This document shows positions 5,846 through 6,742 of a DNA stretch of 6,742 nt, piece after piece. The translations under genes and the position numbers were made by a program. Each line of letters opens with the position of its first letter. Positions within the stretch are counted from its first letter, which is position 1. Origin of the DNA: Clostridiales bacterium (GTDB taxonomy: Bacteria; Bacillota; Clostridia; Christensenellales; Pumilibacteraceae); contig JAIEBL010000356.1 in NCBI GenBank assembly GCA_029069015.1, forward strand, positions 1-6,742. The letters are read 5' to 3'. Under the pieces are notes generated by a model that worked only from the letters and a program-made list of their open reading frames with translations, was not told the origin of the DNA and searched no databases.

Positions 5846-6742
5846 CTACCTACTCTTGCGAAGGTACTCAAAAATAAACGGCGCAATTTCCCCGTTCATG
5901 ACCGCTTGCACGTCGGGGTTTTCAAAGTTCGTGCGGTGATCTTTCACCATGGTGTAGGGCTGAAACACGTAGGAACGGATCTGACTGCCCCACTCGATTT
6001 TTTTCAGTTCGCCCTTAATGGCGTTGGCTTTTTCTTCGAGTTCGCGCTCGCGCCGTTCCGCCAATTTACCGATCAGCATTCTCATCGCGGTTTCGCGGTT
6101 CTGGATCTGGCTGCGCTCGTTTTGGCACTGCACGACGATACCCGTAGGGATGTGGGTAATGCGCACCGCCGAGTCGGTCTTGTTGATGTGCTGACCGCCC
6201 GCGCCGCCGCTGCGGTACGTGTCGATCCGCAGGTCTTCGGTGTTGACCGTGATATTGTCGTCGTTCTCGATCTCGGGCATGACTTCGAGCGAGGCAAAGC
6301 TCGTATGCCGACGGGCGTTGCTGTCAAACGGCGAAATGCGCACAAGTCGGTGCACGCCCTTTTCCGCTTTTAAGTAGCCGTAGGCGTTCGTACCCGAAAG
6401 ACGGAACGTGACGCTCTTTATGCCCGCTTCGTCGCCCGCAAGGTAATCGAGCTCTTCGCACTTGAAGCCGTTTTTATCCGCATACATCTTGTACATGCGG
6501 TACAGCATCTGCGTCCAATCCTGCGCTTCCGTACCGCCCGCGCCCGCATGCAACGTCAAAATGGCGTTTACGTGGTCGTACTCGCCCGTAAGGAGCGTTT
6601 CGAGCTGCATGTTCTCCGTTTCGTCTTCGAGGTGCTTCAAGCCGCTTTCGATCTCGCCCACCATGTCGGCGGCGTCTTCCGCTTCGGCAAGCATCGTCAG
6701 CTCTTCGAGGTCCGCCATTTCGCGCACCATGCGGTCGCTCGC
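5846..6742 (-). CDS. prfB: Peptide chain release factor 2, N-terminus cut by window edge
   Basis: The frame is open to the right edge; 298 residues are visible and about 70 N-terminal ones should lie outside, judging from the usual RF2 length of about 365. RF2 reads UAA and UGA in the ribosomal A site and triggers release of the finished chain. Seen here: the [13 protein letters not shown] block, the SPF stop-codon recognition tripeptide (within RISPFDS, about 137-139 of the visible part), which marks RF2 and not RF1, and the catalytic GGQ in [11 protein letters not shown] (about 182-184). The C-terminal half has the [20 protein letters not shown] block. The programmed +1 frameshift site typical of prfB, near codon 25, would lie outside the window and cannot be judged. 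The gene ends in TAG, read by RF1 and not by RF2 itself. It is the first visible gene of the operon; any promoter is beyond the edge. Internal ATGs near the edge are not the start. Confidence 0.97.
   Translation of the reverse strand, partial: ASDRMVREMADLEELTMLAEAEDAADMVGEIESGLKHLEDETENMQLETLLTGEYDHVNAILTLHAGAGGTEAQDWTQMLYRMYKMYADKNGFKCEELDYLAGDEAGIKSVTFRLSGTNAYGYLKAEKGVHRLVRISPFDSNARRHTSFASLEVMPEIENDDNITVNTEDLRIDTYRSGGAGGQHINKTDSAVRITHIPTGIVVQCQNERSQIQNRETAMRMLIGKLAERRERELEEKANAIKGELKKIEWGSQIRSYVFQPYTMVKDHRTNFENPDVQAVMNGEIAPFIFEYLRKSR

Overview
The window looks like chromosomal DNA of a Gram-positive-type bacterium of the Bacillota, probably class Clostridia. The evidence is a sigma-A type promoter and strong AGGAGG-like ribosome binding sites, a lipoprotein with a short lipobox, a glycine-rich surface-type protein, and a compact prfB-tsaD-mnmA housekeeping cluster. 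Base composition is moderate to high in GC. An uncultured gut lineage such as Christensenellales is possible, but that is a guess from gene style and not shown by the sequence.

Layout. (1) Positions 1-1297, minus strand: a predicted lipoprotein of unknown function, at least 432 residues, running off the left edge. It has a clean promoter (17-base spacer) and ribosome binding site. (2) Positions 1298-1506: the divergent gap. It holds that promoter but no convincing start signals for the next gene. (3) Positions 1507-3318, plus strand: a long open frame for a glycine-rich protein of the ALK/LTK-like type (Gly_rich family). It lacks a good start, a ribosome binding site and a signal peptide, and its last ~57 codons are translated from dispersed repeat DNA. 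It is probably truncated or rearranged. (4) Positions 3145-3600: repeat-rich, mostly noncoding DNA. Four related arms share a CTGTCAttCCGAG-like end in both orientations, followed by a 51-base pyrimidine tract. (5) Positions 3619-3653: an intrinsic terminator for the minus-strand operon. (6) Positions 3685-6742, minus strand: an operon in transcription order prfB (partial), tsaD, mnmA.

The operon genes belong together by role: release factor 2 ends translation at UAA/UGA, TsaD makes t6A37 in ANN-decoding tRNAs, and MnmA makes the 2-thiouridine at U34. Spacing is very tight (2 bases between prfB and tsaD, a 4-base ATGA overlap between tsaD and mnmA), which implies one transcript with coupled translation. 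The left half is accessory cell-surface material. The repeat cluster lies between these two parts and probably marks a site of past rearrangement.

I see no strong sign of a new defence, mobile or RNA system. The most notable signals are the repeat cluster that has become part of the glycine-rich reading frame, the missing 5' end of that gene, and a lipoprotein family I do not recognise, whose gene carries a long antisense open frame.
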